From Sphingobacterium sp. (GTDB lineage Bacteria; Bacteroidota; Bacteroidia; Sphingobacteriales; Sphingobacteriaceae), in the NCBI GenBank assembly GCA_022712315.1, contig JALAGS010000170.1, forward strand, positions 1 through 64,000: 64,000 nt of DNA. The letters run 5' to 3'. Position 1 is the stretch's first letter. Each line of letters opens with the position of its first letter. Positions 36,980-46,519 of the stretch are shown one piece after another. A program made the position numbers and the translations under genes. The notes beneath the pieces were generated by a model. It was given only the letters and a program-made list of their open reading frames with translations. It was not told the DNA's origin and ran no database searches.

Positions 36980-38416
36980 CTATTCATAGGGCAAGCGGAT
37001 ACTAAAGGTACTCCCTTTTTCCAGCTCGCTGTCCACAGTAATCTTACCATCGTGCCTTCTTACCACCTGTTTGACATAGGCAAGCCCCAGGCCAAAACCC
37101 TTCACATCGTGAAGATTACCGGAGGGAACCCGAAAGAACATATCAAAAATCTGATTATGATATTCCGAAGAAATTCCTTTACCATTGTCAGTAATACGAA
37201 TATGGACATTTTCCTTCATTTCCTTTACTTCCACCTCAATATAAACTTCCTGACCAGCGTATTTTATCGCATTTTCCAGTAAATTATTGATCACATTTTT
37301 TAGGTGGGCTTCGTCGCCATTGATCCTGATTTCACCCGGATTCGCAATGAGGTTAAAATCTACTTTTTTTGTTTTATTTAACTGAGCAACTTCAATTGCT
37401 CCTTTCACCATGGCGACAAGATCAAAATCCGTGCGTTGCAAAACAATTCCCCTAGTCGCATCAATATCCATTTGAAGTACTTTTTCGATCATACCGGAAA
37501 GATGTTCCAGTTCCTTTTTGGAGATGTTCAGATAGCGATTCATCTTTTCTTTGTCATCCTGTACCCCATACAGCTGTATCGCTTCTATGGCTGCCATGAC
37601 CGTAGAGACCGGTGTTTTAAGTTCATGCGTCATATTATCGACGAAATTCTTACGGAGTTCGGCCATCTTATTCTGGTTGAGAATCGTTTTCATCAGATAG
37701 AAGAAAGTACCTAGCAGCAGCCCTATCAAGAGCAGCGAGATGAGTAACTGCCAGCTCAAGCTATACAATAGATACTTCCAATCCTCCTGAAATTTGATAA
37801 CAAGAAATTCATTTTTTTGCGGGTTGACCATCATGGGCCTCGTCCAGGCGAGGTTTGCATTTCGGTACTTGCGACGCACATCTTTAATTTGATCGTGCGG
37901 AATAGTCACAATAGCCATTTCAAATGGCACCGATATGCTCTTGTTGTTCAGCGATTCCTTGAATTTTCTTTCGATCAAATCTAGATTGGCGCTGTTCATC
38001 TCAAAATCCCGGAACAAAAAAGGGGGAATAATCGCTCCTTGACCTTCACGATCTTTGGGGAACATCTTCTCTCTTCGGATATGATTTTCGCGGTCAAATC
38101 GCTCACTTTTGGGACGTTCAGCACTTACGCGCTGTAATGCTTTATCGAGTTCAGAAGCGGGTATTAGGGTTGAAAGCTCCCGTTTTACATCTTGCAGGAG
38201 GCGATTCCGGTCCGCCTCCGGGCCGTCCAACTGACGATCACCGTTACGGGCTTGGTAAGCCTCCTGGACGGCATTGAAGAGCGAGCGTTCAGCGGTAGAT
38301 AGAAATAGGTCCCGACGATTTGTATAACTTCCGTAAAGCCAAATCCCCAGTACTACAGTAATTCCTGCCCCAATTAAAACGATCAAACTGATCAGTAATT
38401 TAAATCTTCTACCCAT
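36980..38416 (-). CDS. Sensor histidine kinase
   Basis: A 478-residue membrane kinase. Two membrane helices (about 8-30 and 222-245) flank a periplasmic sensor of about 190 residues that is not recognised. The cytoplasmic part has the H-box FVDNMTHELKTPVSTVMAA (His about 268), the N-box NVINNLLENAIKYA, G1 DNGKGIS and G2 GFGLGLAYVK. Its partner regulator follows on the same strand. No HAMP domain is apparent between helix 2 and the H-box. The start ATG is at 38416; the divergent DUF4270 operon starts 119 bp away and may be its target. Confidence 0.94.
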   Translation of the reverse strand: MGRRFKLLISLIVLIGAGITVVLGIWLYGSYTNRRDLFLSTAERSLFNAVQEAYQARNGDRQLDGPEADRNRLLQDVKRELSTLIPASELDKALQRVSAERPKSERFDRENHIRREKMFPKDREGQGAIIPPFLFRDFEMNSANLDLIERKFKESLNNKSISVPFEMAIVTIPHDQIKDVRRKYRNANLAWTRPMMVNPQKNEFLVIKFQEDWKYLLYSLSWQLLISLLLIGLLLGTFFYLMKTILNQNKMAELRKNFVDNMTHELKTPVSTVMAAIEAIQLYGVQDDKEKMNRYLNISKKELEHLSGMIEKVLQMDIDATRGIVLQRTDFDLVAMVKGAIEVAQLNKTKKVDFNLIANPGEIRINGDEAHLKNVINNLLENAIKYAGQEVYIEVEVKEMKENVHIRITDNGKGISSEYHNQIFDMFFRVPSGNLHDVKGFGLGLAYVKQVVRRHDGKITVDSELEKGSTFSIRLPYE

Positions 38417-38487
38417 AACTAAAACAAATTTAAATTACTAGATTTGCAATCGCTGTGGTAATTAACCATATTTAACAAAATATAACA

Positions 38488-38517
38488 CTGATTAACAGTT
38501 CGCATTGATTACTTTTG
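38488..38517 (+). promoter_or_regulatory. Promoter of the DUF4270-kelch operon
   Basis: CTG at 38488-38490, 19-bp spacer, and TACTTTTG (38510-38517) followed by C. The -7 part is perfect, the -33 part has one mismatch. A second perfect -7 element TAGATTTG lies at 38439-38446. Confidence 0.5.
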
Positions 38518-38535
38518 CACTATTCAAAAATTAAT

Positions 38536-39903
38536 ATGATTAAAGACTTTAAGAGACGTAGTATTCAATTTTTACTTCCACTTTTTACATTGGCCGCTTT
38601 CGTCGGTTGTAATAAAGACATTTCGCTCTCATTGGATAGTTCAAGAGATGAAACAATCGGTTTAGTACCAATTGATACGGTTTCCGCCAAAGTTTCGACT
38701 TATCAATTGGACGATATTCCGACTTCCGCTACTGGAACAATGCTTGTCGGAAAGAATAACAATGCCGTTACGGGCAGCATGAAATCTACAGCTTATATGC
38801 GCTTGGGTATAGGAACAATAAATAATGCTTCTATTCCGGATGACGCGGTATTGGATTCGGTGACCCTGGTATTAAAGCCAAACAAATATTCTTACGGTGA
38901 TACAACAAAAGTACAAAAGATATCGGTACGCCGTGTTACGGAAGAAATTACGCAAACACAGATTGATTTAACCAAACCGGTTGATGAACGACCTGTTTTT
39001 GTCACTTCAGCAGCGATATTCAGTAAACAAAAATTTGCCTATGAAAATACACCATTGGCAGAACTTTCTTTTAAACCACGTATACAAGCGGCAGACTCCT
39101 TATTTTTTAGATTCAACAGCGCGATTAGTAATGAGCTGTTTACGATGATCAAAAATAATGACAACCGGATTCAGAGCAATACAAGTTTTCAAGAGTATTT
39201 TAAAGGTTTAGCACTTGTTCCGGACAACAACAATACGGCATTGATCGGATTCAAGGATACCGTATTTTTACAGGTTCATTATTCATTCCTGAATAATGAA
39301 GGCACAAAATCTGTTGGCAAACAATATTTTTCTATTGATAACAAGGCTTACCAGTATAATCAAATTGAGGCAGATCGTTCGGCAAGCAAGTTTGCACCGA
39401 TGACCTTAAAAAATCCTCAAATTGCGAGTCAACAAACTGATGGAAATGTGTTTTTAGAAGGATCAACTGGTGTTGTAGCAAAAATTGAGTTTCCAACGTT
39501 ATTAGAATTGGTGAACAATCCATCAATTGCGATTAATAAGGCTGAGCTAGTCATTGAAGTCCCTAATGGAGCGGCAACCATTTTTGATCAGCCGCAGAGC
39601 TTGGTTTTAATGGTGGCTAGTAATAATGGAAATCCGATCAGTCTGTTAACTTCACCTTATTCAACAACAACACAGCAAGCGACATTAGTTCGCGGCAATG
39701 ATTTTGGTTCAAATGGTACATACACATTCAATCTGATTGAATATTTAACAAAAATTAAAACAACAGCATACAATAATACTTCATTATATCTATCTTTACC
39801 AACATCGGGTTTGTTTTCAACCGGAAATAGGTTAATATTGGCAAAAGATAATGAGAATGATCCGAAAATTAAATTAAACATCCTTTATACTAAATTTCAA
39901 TAA
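38536..39903 (+). CDS. DUF4270 lipoprotein
   Basis: A 455-residue exported lipoprotein with lipobox FVGC (Cys about 25) and the DUF4270 body (ETIGLVPIDTVSAKVSTYQLDDIPTS-type start; SPYSTTTQQATLVRGN and further beta-rich parts). The family is common in Bacteroidota and its function is unknown; an outer-surface role is probable. ATG at 38536 is preferred over a TTG at 38515, which overlaps the promoter -7 element. It forms an operon with the kelch gene, 3 bp apart. The HK/RR system is divergent from it. Confidence 0.85.
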   Translation: MIKDFKRRSIQFLLPLFTLAAFVGCNKDISLSLDSSRDETIGLVPIDTVSAKVSTYQLDDIPTSATGTMLVGKNNNAVTGSMKSTAYMRLGIGTINNASIPDDAVLDSVTLVLKPNKYSYGDTTKVQKISVRRVTEEITQTQIDLTKPVDERPVFVTSAAIFSKQKFAYENTPLAELSFKPRIQAADSLFFRFNSAISNELFTMIKNNDNRIQSNTSFQEYFKGLALVPDNNNTALIGFKDTVFLQVHYSFLNNEGTKSVGKQYFSIDNKAYQYNQIEADRSASKFAPMTLKNPQIASQQTDGNVFLEGSTGVVAKIEFPTLLELVNNPSIAINKAELVIEVPNGAATIFDQPQSLVLMVASNNGNPISLLTSPYSTTTQQATLVRGNDFGSNGTYTFNLIEYLTKIKTTAYNNTSLYLSLPTSGLFSTGNRLILAKDNENDPKIKLNILYTKFQ

Positions 39904-39906
39904 TTT

Positions 39907-40929
39907 ATGAACAAGAAAAATTGGCTACTCGTTTTATTAGCTTTTGTATTTACAGTTACAACTTTCTCTTCTTGTAAAAAAAGTGACGACAGCACAACCA
40001 AATCAGACGAATGGTTTGCAAAAGCTGCTTTTAAAGGGCCACAAACTTCATCTGCTGCTAGCTTTTTGATAAATAATGTTGCATATGTCACTACTGGTCT
40101 AGCAAGTAATGCTGGCGGTAAACCGTTTCGCGTGAAAGACACGTATGCTTATGACGCAGCATCAGATACTTGGGCTGAAAAAGCACCTTTCACAGGGGTT
40201 GAGAGAAACGGTGCCATCGGTTTTTCCATTGGTAATATCGGTTATGTTGGTGGCGGAAACGACGGAACAAACAACCTAACAGATTTCTACAAATTTGATC
40301 CTACAGCTAATGGCGGAAAAGGTGCTTGGTCAAGCATTGCTCCACTTCCTATTGCTTTATCAAATGCAGTCGCTTTCACATTAAATGGTGCGGCTTATGT
40401 TGGAACAGGTGAAACTGTCGTTAACGGCGGAACAACCAATACGAATGAGTTCTACAAATATGATCCTGCAGCTAATACATGGCAAGCAATTAGCGATGCT
40501 CCATTTTCAGCGAAAAGAAAAGCGGCTTTCTCATTTGTTGTCAATAATGTAGCTTATGTAGGTGGTGGTATTTCGAATGCTGCTTATCCAAAAGATTTCT
40601 ATAAATTTGATGGTAGCAAATGGACTAAATTGAACGATTTAAATAGAGCAGATAATTCATATACTTACGATTTAACCCGTTCAAATGCTTCTGCTTTCGC
40701 GATCAATGGTACACCATTCGTTGTTGGTGGTTACAAAAATGCTGTGATCAACAGCACTTGGAAATATAATATTTCTGGTGACTACTGGACAAACGATAAC
40801 GGCGCTTTCGCTGGTTCAGCACGCCAAGATGCGATCGGTTTTGCAGTAGGAAACAACGGTTACATCACGACTGGACTTAACGGTTCATCTCGTTTTGACG
40901 ATACTTGGATGTTTACTCCGATTTATTAA
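39907..40929 (+). CDS. Kelch-repeat lipoprotein
   Basis: A 340-residue lipoprotein (lipobox FSSC, Cys about 23) that forms a beta-propeller of about six kelch repeats of 45-50 residues: NVAYVTTGL, NIGYVGGGN, GAAYVGTGE, NVAYVGGGI, GTPFVVGGY and NNGYITTGL, each followed by a YKYDPAANTW-like strand. Such propellers bind proteins or glycans; the exact role is unknown. It is the second gene of the DUF4270 operon and is followed by a terminator 22 bp downstream. Confidence 0.9.
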   Translation: MNKKNWLLVLLAFVFTVTTFSSCKKSDDSTTKSDEWFAKAAFKGPQTSSAASFLINNVAYVTTGLASNAGGKPFRVKDTYAYDAASDTWAEKAPFTGVERNGAIGFSIGNIGYVGGGNDGTNNLTDFYKFDPTANGGKGAWSSIAPLPIALSNAVAFTLNGAAYVGTGETVVNGGTTNTNEFYKYDPAANTWQAISDAPFSAKRKAAFSFVVNNVAYVGGGISNAAYPKDFYKFDGSKWTKLNDLNRADNSYTYDLTRSNASAFAINGTPFVVGGYKNAVINSTWKYNISGDYWTNDNGAFAGSARQDAIGFAVGNNGYITTGLNGSSRFDDTWMFTPIY

Positions 40930-40950
40930 TCGAAATAAAATCAATATAGA

Positions 40951-40986
40951 AAAAGGAATGGAGCTCAAGCTTCATTCCTTTTTTGT
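40951..40986. terminator. Bidirectional terminator after the kelch gene
   Basis: AAAAGGAATG (40951-40960) pairs with CATTCCTTTT (40973-40982), 12-nt loop, T tract on the plus strand and A tract before it, so it may also end the small minus-strand frame at 40988. Confidence 0.82.
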
Positions 40987-40987
40987 T

Positions 40988-41158
40988 TCAGACCTTTTTG
41001 TTTCTATTGGCTAAAAAGGATTTCCACTTCTCTTTTATAGCTGTCAGCTCTAGAGAAATCCATAACAGCATCATCCCAGCTACTATGGATTGAAGTCGGG
41101 TAAACTCCTGTTCTTCTTTATTAGAGGGGTACCTTCCGAGAGATCTGCTCGCCATCAT
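40988..41158 (-). CDS. Small putative membrane protein, 56 residues
   Basis: A minus-strand frame of 56 residues starting MMASRSLGRYPSNKEEQ, with one hydrophobic segment (about 25-41, IVAGMMLLWISLEL) and a basic tail. It lies between two terminators (40951 and 41281), ends 2 bp before the first of these, and is preceded by the purine-rich GGAAAGAAAGAAAC, so it could be a separate small gene. I do not recognise it. The rest of the 452-bp gap holds these terminators. Confidence 0.35.
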   Translation of the reverse strand: MMASRSLGRYPSNKEEQEFTRLQSIVAGMMLLWISLELTAIKEKWKSFLANRNKKV

Positions 41159-41281
41159 GTTTCTTTCTTTCCATACGGTTTTAAAAATGATCTGTTTCAG
41201 CCCCTGGGTATTATTATACAAAAGATTCGATGGAAAGCCTCACACAATAACATCCATACTTCAAAGCAGAATGGCCGCAAT

Positions 41282-41315
41282 AAAAAAACCTTGTCAGCTA
41301 ATTCTGACAAGGTTT
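41282..41315 (-). terminator. Terminator of the dnaG-yraN-glutaminyl cyclase operon
   Basis: On the minus strand AAACCTTGTCAG pairs with CTGACAAGGTTT (41304-41315 with 41286-41297 on the plus strand), 6-nt loop, followed by seven T. It lies 67 bp after the cyclase stop. Confidence 0.88.
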
Positions 41316-41381
41316 CCATTTTATACGAACTTGCACTACTACCGAACTTCATAAGAAGGATCAGAATAGGAAGAAGCTTAT

Positions 41382-42410
41382 CTATTTTTCAACGGTTTTG
41401 ATTTCAAATAATGTATTCCACAATTTACCTGTTATAAAGAGACGTTTTCCCGCTTGATCATAAGCGATACCATTCAATTCATTATCGTAAGCGGACGTAT
41501 GTTCATAAATACCCACCAAATTAATCCGTTCCTCTACCGCTCCTGTTTGCGGGTTGATCACAACAATAACATCTTTTTGATAAACATTGGCGTAAACTTT
41601 CCCGTCTATATATTCCAGTTCATTAAGTTCATCCACGGGTCCAGCTTCATCGTAAACTCCGATAGCGTTCAACTCCTTACCGGTTGTTGGATCTAAAAAG
41701 AATAACTTATTGGAGCCATCAGACTTTATCAGATGCTGTCCATCGTAGGTTAGCCCCCAACCTTCTTTACTATTCTCATATTTAAAGGAACTTTCCTTTG
41801 CAAAAGAGTTTTTATCAAACACATATCCCTCTCCCTGTTGCCAGGTCAACATAAATAACTTATTACCAACCAATGTCATTCCTTCGGCAAAAGTCTTTTC
41901 ATCAAATTTGATCTCTTTCAGCACTTTTCCCGTCTTAAGGTCAACCTTTCTCAAATTTGATTCACCATAACGTCCATTCGATTCGTAAAGAACGCCATCA
42001 GCAAACTGTAACCCCTGTGTAAATGCCGTTGTATCATGCGGGTATTTGTTGACAACCTCAAAACCATAATTCTTTGCATTTGCAGGCACGACATAAAATG
42101 TACTTGAAACAGAATCTGGTTTTCCTGCATTGTACACCAAAGCGGAAATATTACGCGTACCATAGGCCATGTCTTTGGTATCGACCATAACTGCTGTGGT
42201 ATCCGTTGATGACCCTACATGTTTATTATCCACAAAATACGCCACAGAGTCCATTGATACAGTTTCAAATTTCAATTTCAACTGTACTTGAGCACCTTTT
42301 AGAACCGCTTGATTTGCTCCTGGAGACGCAAATTCCAAACTAGTTTTTTTTGACTTACAAGAAGCAAAAGCCAGTGCTGCAATTGCCATAAAATAAGTTA
42401 TTTTTCTCAT
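41382..42410 (-). CDS. Glutaminyl-peptide cyclotransferase, plant/bacterial-type beta-propeller, lipoprotein
   Basis: Converts N-terminal Gln to pyroglutamate in exported proteins. The 342-residue product has a lipobox FASC (Cys about 18), an Ig-like domain (about 20-105), and the five-bladed propeller family of glutamine cyclotransferase (about 115-340; YPHDTTAFTQGLQFADGVLYESNGRYGESN runs are family-typical). It is the last gene of the minus-strand unit with yraN (30 bp) and dnaG. In Bacteroidota, cyclisation of Gln at the N-terminus of periplasmic proteins is common, which explains its presence here. Confidence 0.88.
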   Translation of the reverse strand: MRKITYFMAIAALAFASCKSKKTSLEFASPGANQAVLKGAQVQLKLKFETVSMDSVAYFVDNKHVGSSTDTTAVMVDTKDMAYGTRNISALVYNAGKPDSVSSTFYVVPANAKNYGFEVVNKYPHDTTAFTQGLQFADGVLYESNGRYGESNLRKVDLKTGKVLKEIKFDEKTFAEGMTLVGNKLFMLTWQQGEGYVFDKNSFAKESSFKYENSKEGWGLTYDGQHLIKSDGSNKLFFLDPTTGKELNAIGVYDEAGPVDELNELEYIDGKVYANVYQKDVIVVINPQTGAVEERINLVGIYEHTSAYDNELNGIAYDQAGKRLFITGKLWNTLFEIKTVEK

Positions 42411-42440
42411 CTATGTATAATTATTTATAAGTACGTATCC

Positions 42441-42797
42441 TTAACTGTCCCAAAAAGCATCTTTGATATAATTGAGTACTGCTTTGGGTGATCGTGTTAT
42501 CGCGACAACATCAAACCTGAGCTCGCCTGTATAATCTGTCTTCAGAATATAAGCTTGAGCCGCACGAATCAGTAGTCGCTGTTTTTTGCGATCAACAAAT
42601 TCGTAGGGTTCGCCGAAATCTGTTCCCGACCGTGTTTTCACCTCAACAAATACCAATGTATCCTTGTCCATGACAATCAAATCTACTTCTAAATTCTTAA
42701 ATCGCCAATTTCTTAACACTATTTTATAGCCTTTCTCCACAAGGTATTCCATGGCCATTTGCTCTCCCCATTGGCCGGTTTCAAGATGCTTGGCCAT
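42441..42797 (-). CDS. yraN: YraN family protein (UPF0102), nuclease-like
   Basis: A 118-residue small protein of the restriction-endonuclease-like fold: GQWGEQMAMEYLVEKGY, the acidic pair in LEVDLIVMDKD, and FVEVKTRSG (ExK of the fold). Molecular role unknown, perhaps in DNA processing. Located 9 bp after the dnaG stop, hence cotranscribed. Confidence 0.9.
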   Translation of the reverse strand: MAKHLETGQWGEQMAMEYLVEKGYKIVLRNWRFKNLEVDLIVMDKDTLVFVEVKTRSGTDFGEPYEFVDRKKQRLLIRAAQAYILKTDYTGELRFDVVAITRSPKAVLNYIKDAFWDS

Positions 42798-42806
42798 ATC
42801 AGTTAA

Positions 42807-44810
42807 TTACTTTACTATCGTATTTCCCAGAAAGCCGCCCAGTAGCCGCTCGGCTTCTTTTAGCTTCTGATATTTAAAAATAAGGACCTCCAGGTTTGCC
42901 ACATCTTGCTCGTGTTTCATTTCTTCCCGAATGTGGTGCATTTCTGCCTCGATCTTGCGTTTTTTGATCCGATAGATCGCTGTAACAACAAGTTGTTTTA
43001 AATGTTCATATTCTTGCGTTACATAAATTTTACGCTTATCGTCATTCCAGTTTTCACTGAGTGAATATTTACTGGCAACGCTATTAATCGCCAGATCTGA
43101 AATTGATGCATCAGGATTAGAATAAAACTGTTTTGCATCAGGAATTTCATAATTTTCTGCAGCATCTCGATAAGCTTTTAAAATAAAAGCTGCGGCTTTA
43201 TCCTTAAATTCTATGTCGCTAATATTCCCCAATAAAAGCCCTGCAACAGGAATATCCCCATCGCCTTCCCAGGTTGCCAGATAATCACCGTAATTAATTA
43301 GAATACGTACAATCTCGCGCTCCTGAAGGATTTCCGATGTCAGTTGTGCCGGCTGTTCAACATGTTCCATAGGTGGCATCCCACCCCGTTCGTCGTCGGT
43401 CATGAAGAAATCAGGAGGCGGGCCTTCCATCCCCATAGGCGGCATACCTGCATTTGGTGGCGGTGCCTGGGTTTTGCGAGCAGCATCCTTGTCCGCTTTC
43501 TTTGCTCTATTGAGTCTGATCTTATTGAGCTCGGCCAATAAAATGCGCTCTTCGATATCCAAAAGGCTGCTACATTCCCGGATAAAAACAGAGACCTTGA
43601 TCTCATCGGGAATCAACGCAATACTTTCGACTACATCGCGAATAACCTCTGCTCTTTTTATTGGATCGTTGCTGGCATCGCGAAGCAGTATATTGGTTTT
43701 ATAAAAAATGAAGTCCTGCTGATTGGATTTGACATAATCCTTAAAAGCGGTGGCGCCAAACTTCTGAACATAGGAATCGGGATCATTTCCATCAGGAAAA
43801 AGCAATACTTTGACGTTTAGGCCTTCTTCGAGCAACATATCCGTACCACGCAAAGAAGCTTTAATACCCGCCTCATCGCCATCATAAAGAATGGTCACAT
43901 TCTTTGTAAATCTAGAAATAAGCTTGATCTGCCCTGTTGTCAAAGACGTTCCCGAAGATGAAACCACATTCTCCACGCCTGCCTGATGGACGGAAAGAAC
44001 ATCGGCATAGCCCTCTACCAAATAGCAGTTGTCCTCCTCCATAATTGCCTTTTTGGCAAAATTCAATCCATACAGCACATCGGATTTATGGTAGATTTCG
44101 CTTTCGGGAGAATTCACATATTTGGCAACCTTCTTATCTGTTTTTAATGTCCGGCCACCAAAGCCAATGACACGTCCCGTTAGGTTATGAATCGGAAACA
44201 TCACCCGCCCACGAAAACGATCATATAAAGATTTATCATCACGCTCAATCGCTAAACCACTCGCGGCCAAATAATCGGGGTGAAAACCGGCTACCTGTGC
44301 TTTGTCGACTAATGCTGTCCATTCTTCGGGGGAATAACCCAATTCAAATTTTTTGATAATATCCTCACGATAGCCACGTTCCTTGAAATAGTTGAGGCCG
44401 ATGACCTGTCCCATTTCAGTTTTCCAAAGTTGCTCGGCAAAGAATTTACTGGCCCATGCACTCAGTACATATAGACTTTCACGTTTATCCTGTGCCGCTA
44501 ACTGGGCAGGTGAGCGCTCAACTTCCTCGATTTGAATCGAATATTTATCGGCTAAATAACGAATGGCTTCCGGATAAGAGAATTTCTCCAGTTCCATAAC
44601 AAACTTGAGAGAATCCCCACCAACACCGCAACCAAAACACTTATAGATTCCCTTTGAAACAGAAACGTGAAAGGAGGGTGTTTTTTCATGGTGAAATGGA
44701 CAATTTCCAATCAAAGAAGTTCCCCGTTTCTTTAAGTCAACAAAGTCTCCCACCACCTCTTCTATCCGTGCTGTTTCCAGTACTTTATCAATAACTTCCT
44801 GCTTTATCAA
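42807..44810 (-). CDS. dnaG: DNA primase
   Basis: Makes RNA primers at the replication fork. The N-terminal zinc finger is CPFHHEKTPSF with KCFGCG (about 37-60). The core contains the Toprim domain with EGYADVLSVHQ (about 259-269) and acidic metal ligands in LYDGDEAGI (about 308). The C-terminal part (after about 450) has a Pro/Gly/Met-rich linker (PPPNAGMPPMGMEGPPP) and then a helical DnaB-interacting type domain. 667 residues is within the normal range. It leads an operon with yraN and glutaminyl cyclase; rpsU and rpoD, frequent partners elsewhere, are not here. Confidence 0.96.
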   Translation of the reverse strand: MIKQEVIDKVLETARIEEVVGDFVDLKKRGTSLIGNCPFHHEKTPSFHVSVSKGIYKCFGCGVGGDSLKFVMELEKFSYPEAIRYLADKYSIQIEEVERSPAQLAAQDKRESLYVLSAWASKFFAEQLWKTEMGQVIGLNYFKERGYREDIIKKFELGYSPEEWTALVDKAQVAGFHPDYLAASGLAIERDDKSLYDRFRGRVMFPIHNLTGRVIGFGGRTLKTDKKVAKYVNSPESEIYHKSDVLYGLNFAKKAIMEEDNCYLVEGYADVLSVHQAGVENVVSSSGTSLTTGQIKLISRFTKNVTILYDGDEAGIKASLRGTDMLLEEGLNVKVLLFPDGNDPDSYVQKFGATAFKDYVKSNQQDFIFYKTNILLRDASNDPIKRAEVIRDVVESIALIPDEIKVSVFIRECSSLLDIEERILLAELNKIRLNRAKKADKDAARKTQAPPPNAGMPPMGMEGPPPDFFMTDDERGGMPPMEHVEQPAQLTSEILQEREIVRILINYGDYLATWEGDGDIPVAGLLLGNISDIEFKDKAAAFILKAYRDAAENYEIPDAKQFYSNPDASISDLAINSVASKYSLSENWNDDKRKIYVTQEYEHLKQLVVTAIYRIKKRKIEAEMHHIREEMKHEQDVANLEVLIFKYQKLKEAERLLGGFLGNTIVK

Positions 44811-44907
44811 ACCGTTTCTTTTTTAATGTAAAATTAGAATAAATCTTTTGCATCCCCACTAAAAAACAGTTTCTTTAATCAAAGCAGTATAAGGGGGATA
44901 TAAAATG

Positions 44908-44943
44908 TTTTGATATGCGATGCTATTGTATTGCATATCAAAA
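44908..44943. repeat. 11-bp inverted repeat overlapping the ugd promoter
   Basis: TTTTGATATGC (44908-44918) and GCATATCAAAA (44933-44943) are perfect inverse copies, 14-bp spacer. The right arm overlaps the -33 TTG at 44931-44933, a usual place for a repressor operator. Confidence 0.5.
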
Positions 44944-44961
44944 GCAATTTATCTAAGTTTG
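44931..44961 (+). promoter_or_regulatory. Promoter of the UDP-glucose dehydrogenase gene
   Basis: TTG at 44931-44933, a 20-bp spacer, and TAAGTTTG at 44954-44961 match the consensus. Predicted start about 44968, giving a 27-nt leader. Confidence 0.68.
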
Positions 44962-44994
44962 TTCTTCAATTTATAGCTGATTAAGATAATCAAA

Positions 44995-46380
44995 ATGAGC
45001 AAAACAATCAAGAAAATATGCTGTATCGGTGCTGGCTACGTCGGTGGACCTACCATGTCAGTTGTTGCAAAGCAATGCCCACATATTGAGATTACGATCG
45101 TCGATGTCAATGCGGCGCGGATCGCGGCCTGGAACGATGAAGATCTTGATAACCTTCCTGTCTATGAACCCGGTTTACAGGAAATCGTTGCAGAAGCGCG
45201 TAATCGCAATTTGTTTTTCTCAACGGATATCGAAAAGGCTATTGATGAAGCCGACATGATTTTTATTTCGGTCAATACACCCACTAAAAATTACGGCAAA
45301 GGCAAGGGAATGGCTGCAGATTTAAAGTATATTGAACTTTGCGCACGTCAGATCGCAGCTGTTGCCAAAAACGACAAAATTGTTGTTGAAAAATCTACTT
45401 TACCTGTTCGCACTGCAGCAGCTTTAAAAAGTATTCTTGACAATACAGGAAACGGGGTCAATTTCCACATTCTTTCAAATCCTGAATTTTTAGCAGAAGG
45501 AACAGCCATACAGGACCTTATCAATCCAGACCGCGTCCTGATCGGTGGTGAGAATGATGAAGCCATTGCCGCATTGGTTGATATCTATGCACATTGGGTA
45601 AGTCGCGACAGGATCCTGACAACCAATCTGTGGTCTTCAGAGCTTTCAAAATTAACAGCCAATGCGTTTTTGGCACAACGTGTCTCCTCCATTAACTCCA
45701 TCTCGGCACTATGCGAGAAAACAGGCGCCAATGTCGACGAAGTTTCCAAAGCGATTGGTATGGATTCCAGGATTGGATCCAAGTTTCTGAAAGCTTCTGT
45801 AGGTTTTGGAGGCTCCTGTTTTCAAAAAGACATTCTTAACCTTGTATATATCGCTCGAAGTTATGGTCTGACCGAGGTTGCTGAATATTGGGATCAAGTG
45901 ATTTTGATGAATGACTATCAAAAACAGCGTTTTGCAGACAATATTATCCAAACATTGTACAATACAGTGTCGGGTAAAAAGATTGCATTTTTAGGCTGGG
46001 CATTCAAGAAAGACACCAATGATACGCGTGAATCTGCAGCGATCTATGTTGCAGATTATCTATTGAGTGAACAAGCTGAAATCACGGTCTATGATCCCAA
46101 AGTTTCTGCTGAACGCATCTATGCCGACCTCGATTATCTAAACACCCGCTCTTCAGAAGAAAACAGGACCTTGGTAAAGGTTGTCAATACACCCTATGAG
46201 GCCTGTAATGATGCGCATGCTATTGCCGTATTGACCGAGTGGGATGAATTCAAAAGCTATGACTGGGCCAGCATTAAGAAACACATGAAAAAACCTGCAT
46301 TTATATTTGATGGCCGTAAACTATTGAACCGTCAGGAACTGGAAGACCTTGATTTTAAATATTACGCGATAGGCGAGTAA
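44995..46380 (+). CDS. ugd: UDP-glucose 6-dehydrogenase, animal-like subgroup
   Basis: Oxidises UDP-glucose to UDP-glucuronate with two NAD+, for capsule or exopolysaccharide building. N-terminal NAD motif [12 protein letters not shown] (12-23), catalytic Cys275 in [14 protein letters not shown], and the C-terminal UDP-binding domain with [12 protein letters not shown] and FIFDGRKLL. The length of 461 and many segments ([45 protein letters not shown]) follow animal UGDH closely, including the hexamer-type C-terminal region, rather than the shorter bacterial UGD of about 390-430 residues. Single gene with a consensus promoter and own terminator. Confidence 0.94.
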   Translation: MSKTIKKICCIGAGYVGGPTMSVVAKQCPHIEITIVDVNAARIAAWNDEDLDNLPVYEPGLQEIVAEARNRNLFFSTDIEKAIDEADMIFISVNTPTKNYGKGKGMAADLKYIELCARQIAAVAKNDKIVVEKSTLPVRTAAALKSILDNTGNGVNFHILSNPEFLAEGTAIQDLINPDRVLIGGENDEAIAALVDIYAHWVSRDRILTTNLWSSELSKLTANAFLAQRVSSINSISALCEKTGANVDEVSKAIGMDSRIGSKFLKASVGFGGSCFQKDILNLVYIARSYGLTEVAEYWDQVILMNDYQKQRFADNIIQTLYNTVSGKKIAFLGWAFKKDTNDTRESAAIYVADYLLSEQAEITVYDPKVSAERIYADLDYLNTRSSEENRTLVKVVNTPYEACNDAHAIAVLTEWDEFKSYDWASIKKHMKKPAFIFDGRKLLNRQELEDLDFKYYAIGE

Positions 46381-46399
46381 TCAATATATAGATAAAAAG

Positions 46400-46454
46400 A
46401 ACCCTCAGAATATATTCGCATACGTATATGCAACTATAACTGAGGGTTTTGTTT
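46400..46454 (+). terminator. Terminator after ugd
   Basis: AACCCTCAG (46400-46408) pairs with CTGAGGGTT (46440-46448), with an inner short stem (GCATA-CGTA-TATGC) in the loop, followed by a T-rich tail. Confidence 0.75.
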
Positions 46455-46519
46455 GTGCCTGTTGTCAACGCATAAGGAAAGAGAGATGAAACACAAGCGA
46501 TGCAACAGGACTTTTTATC

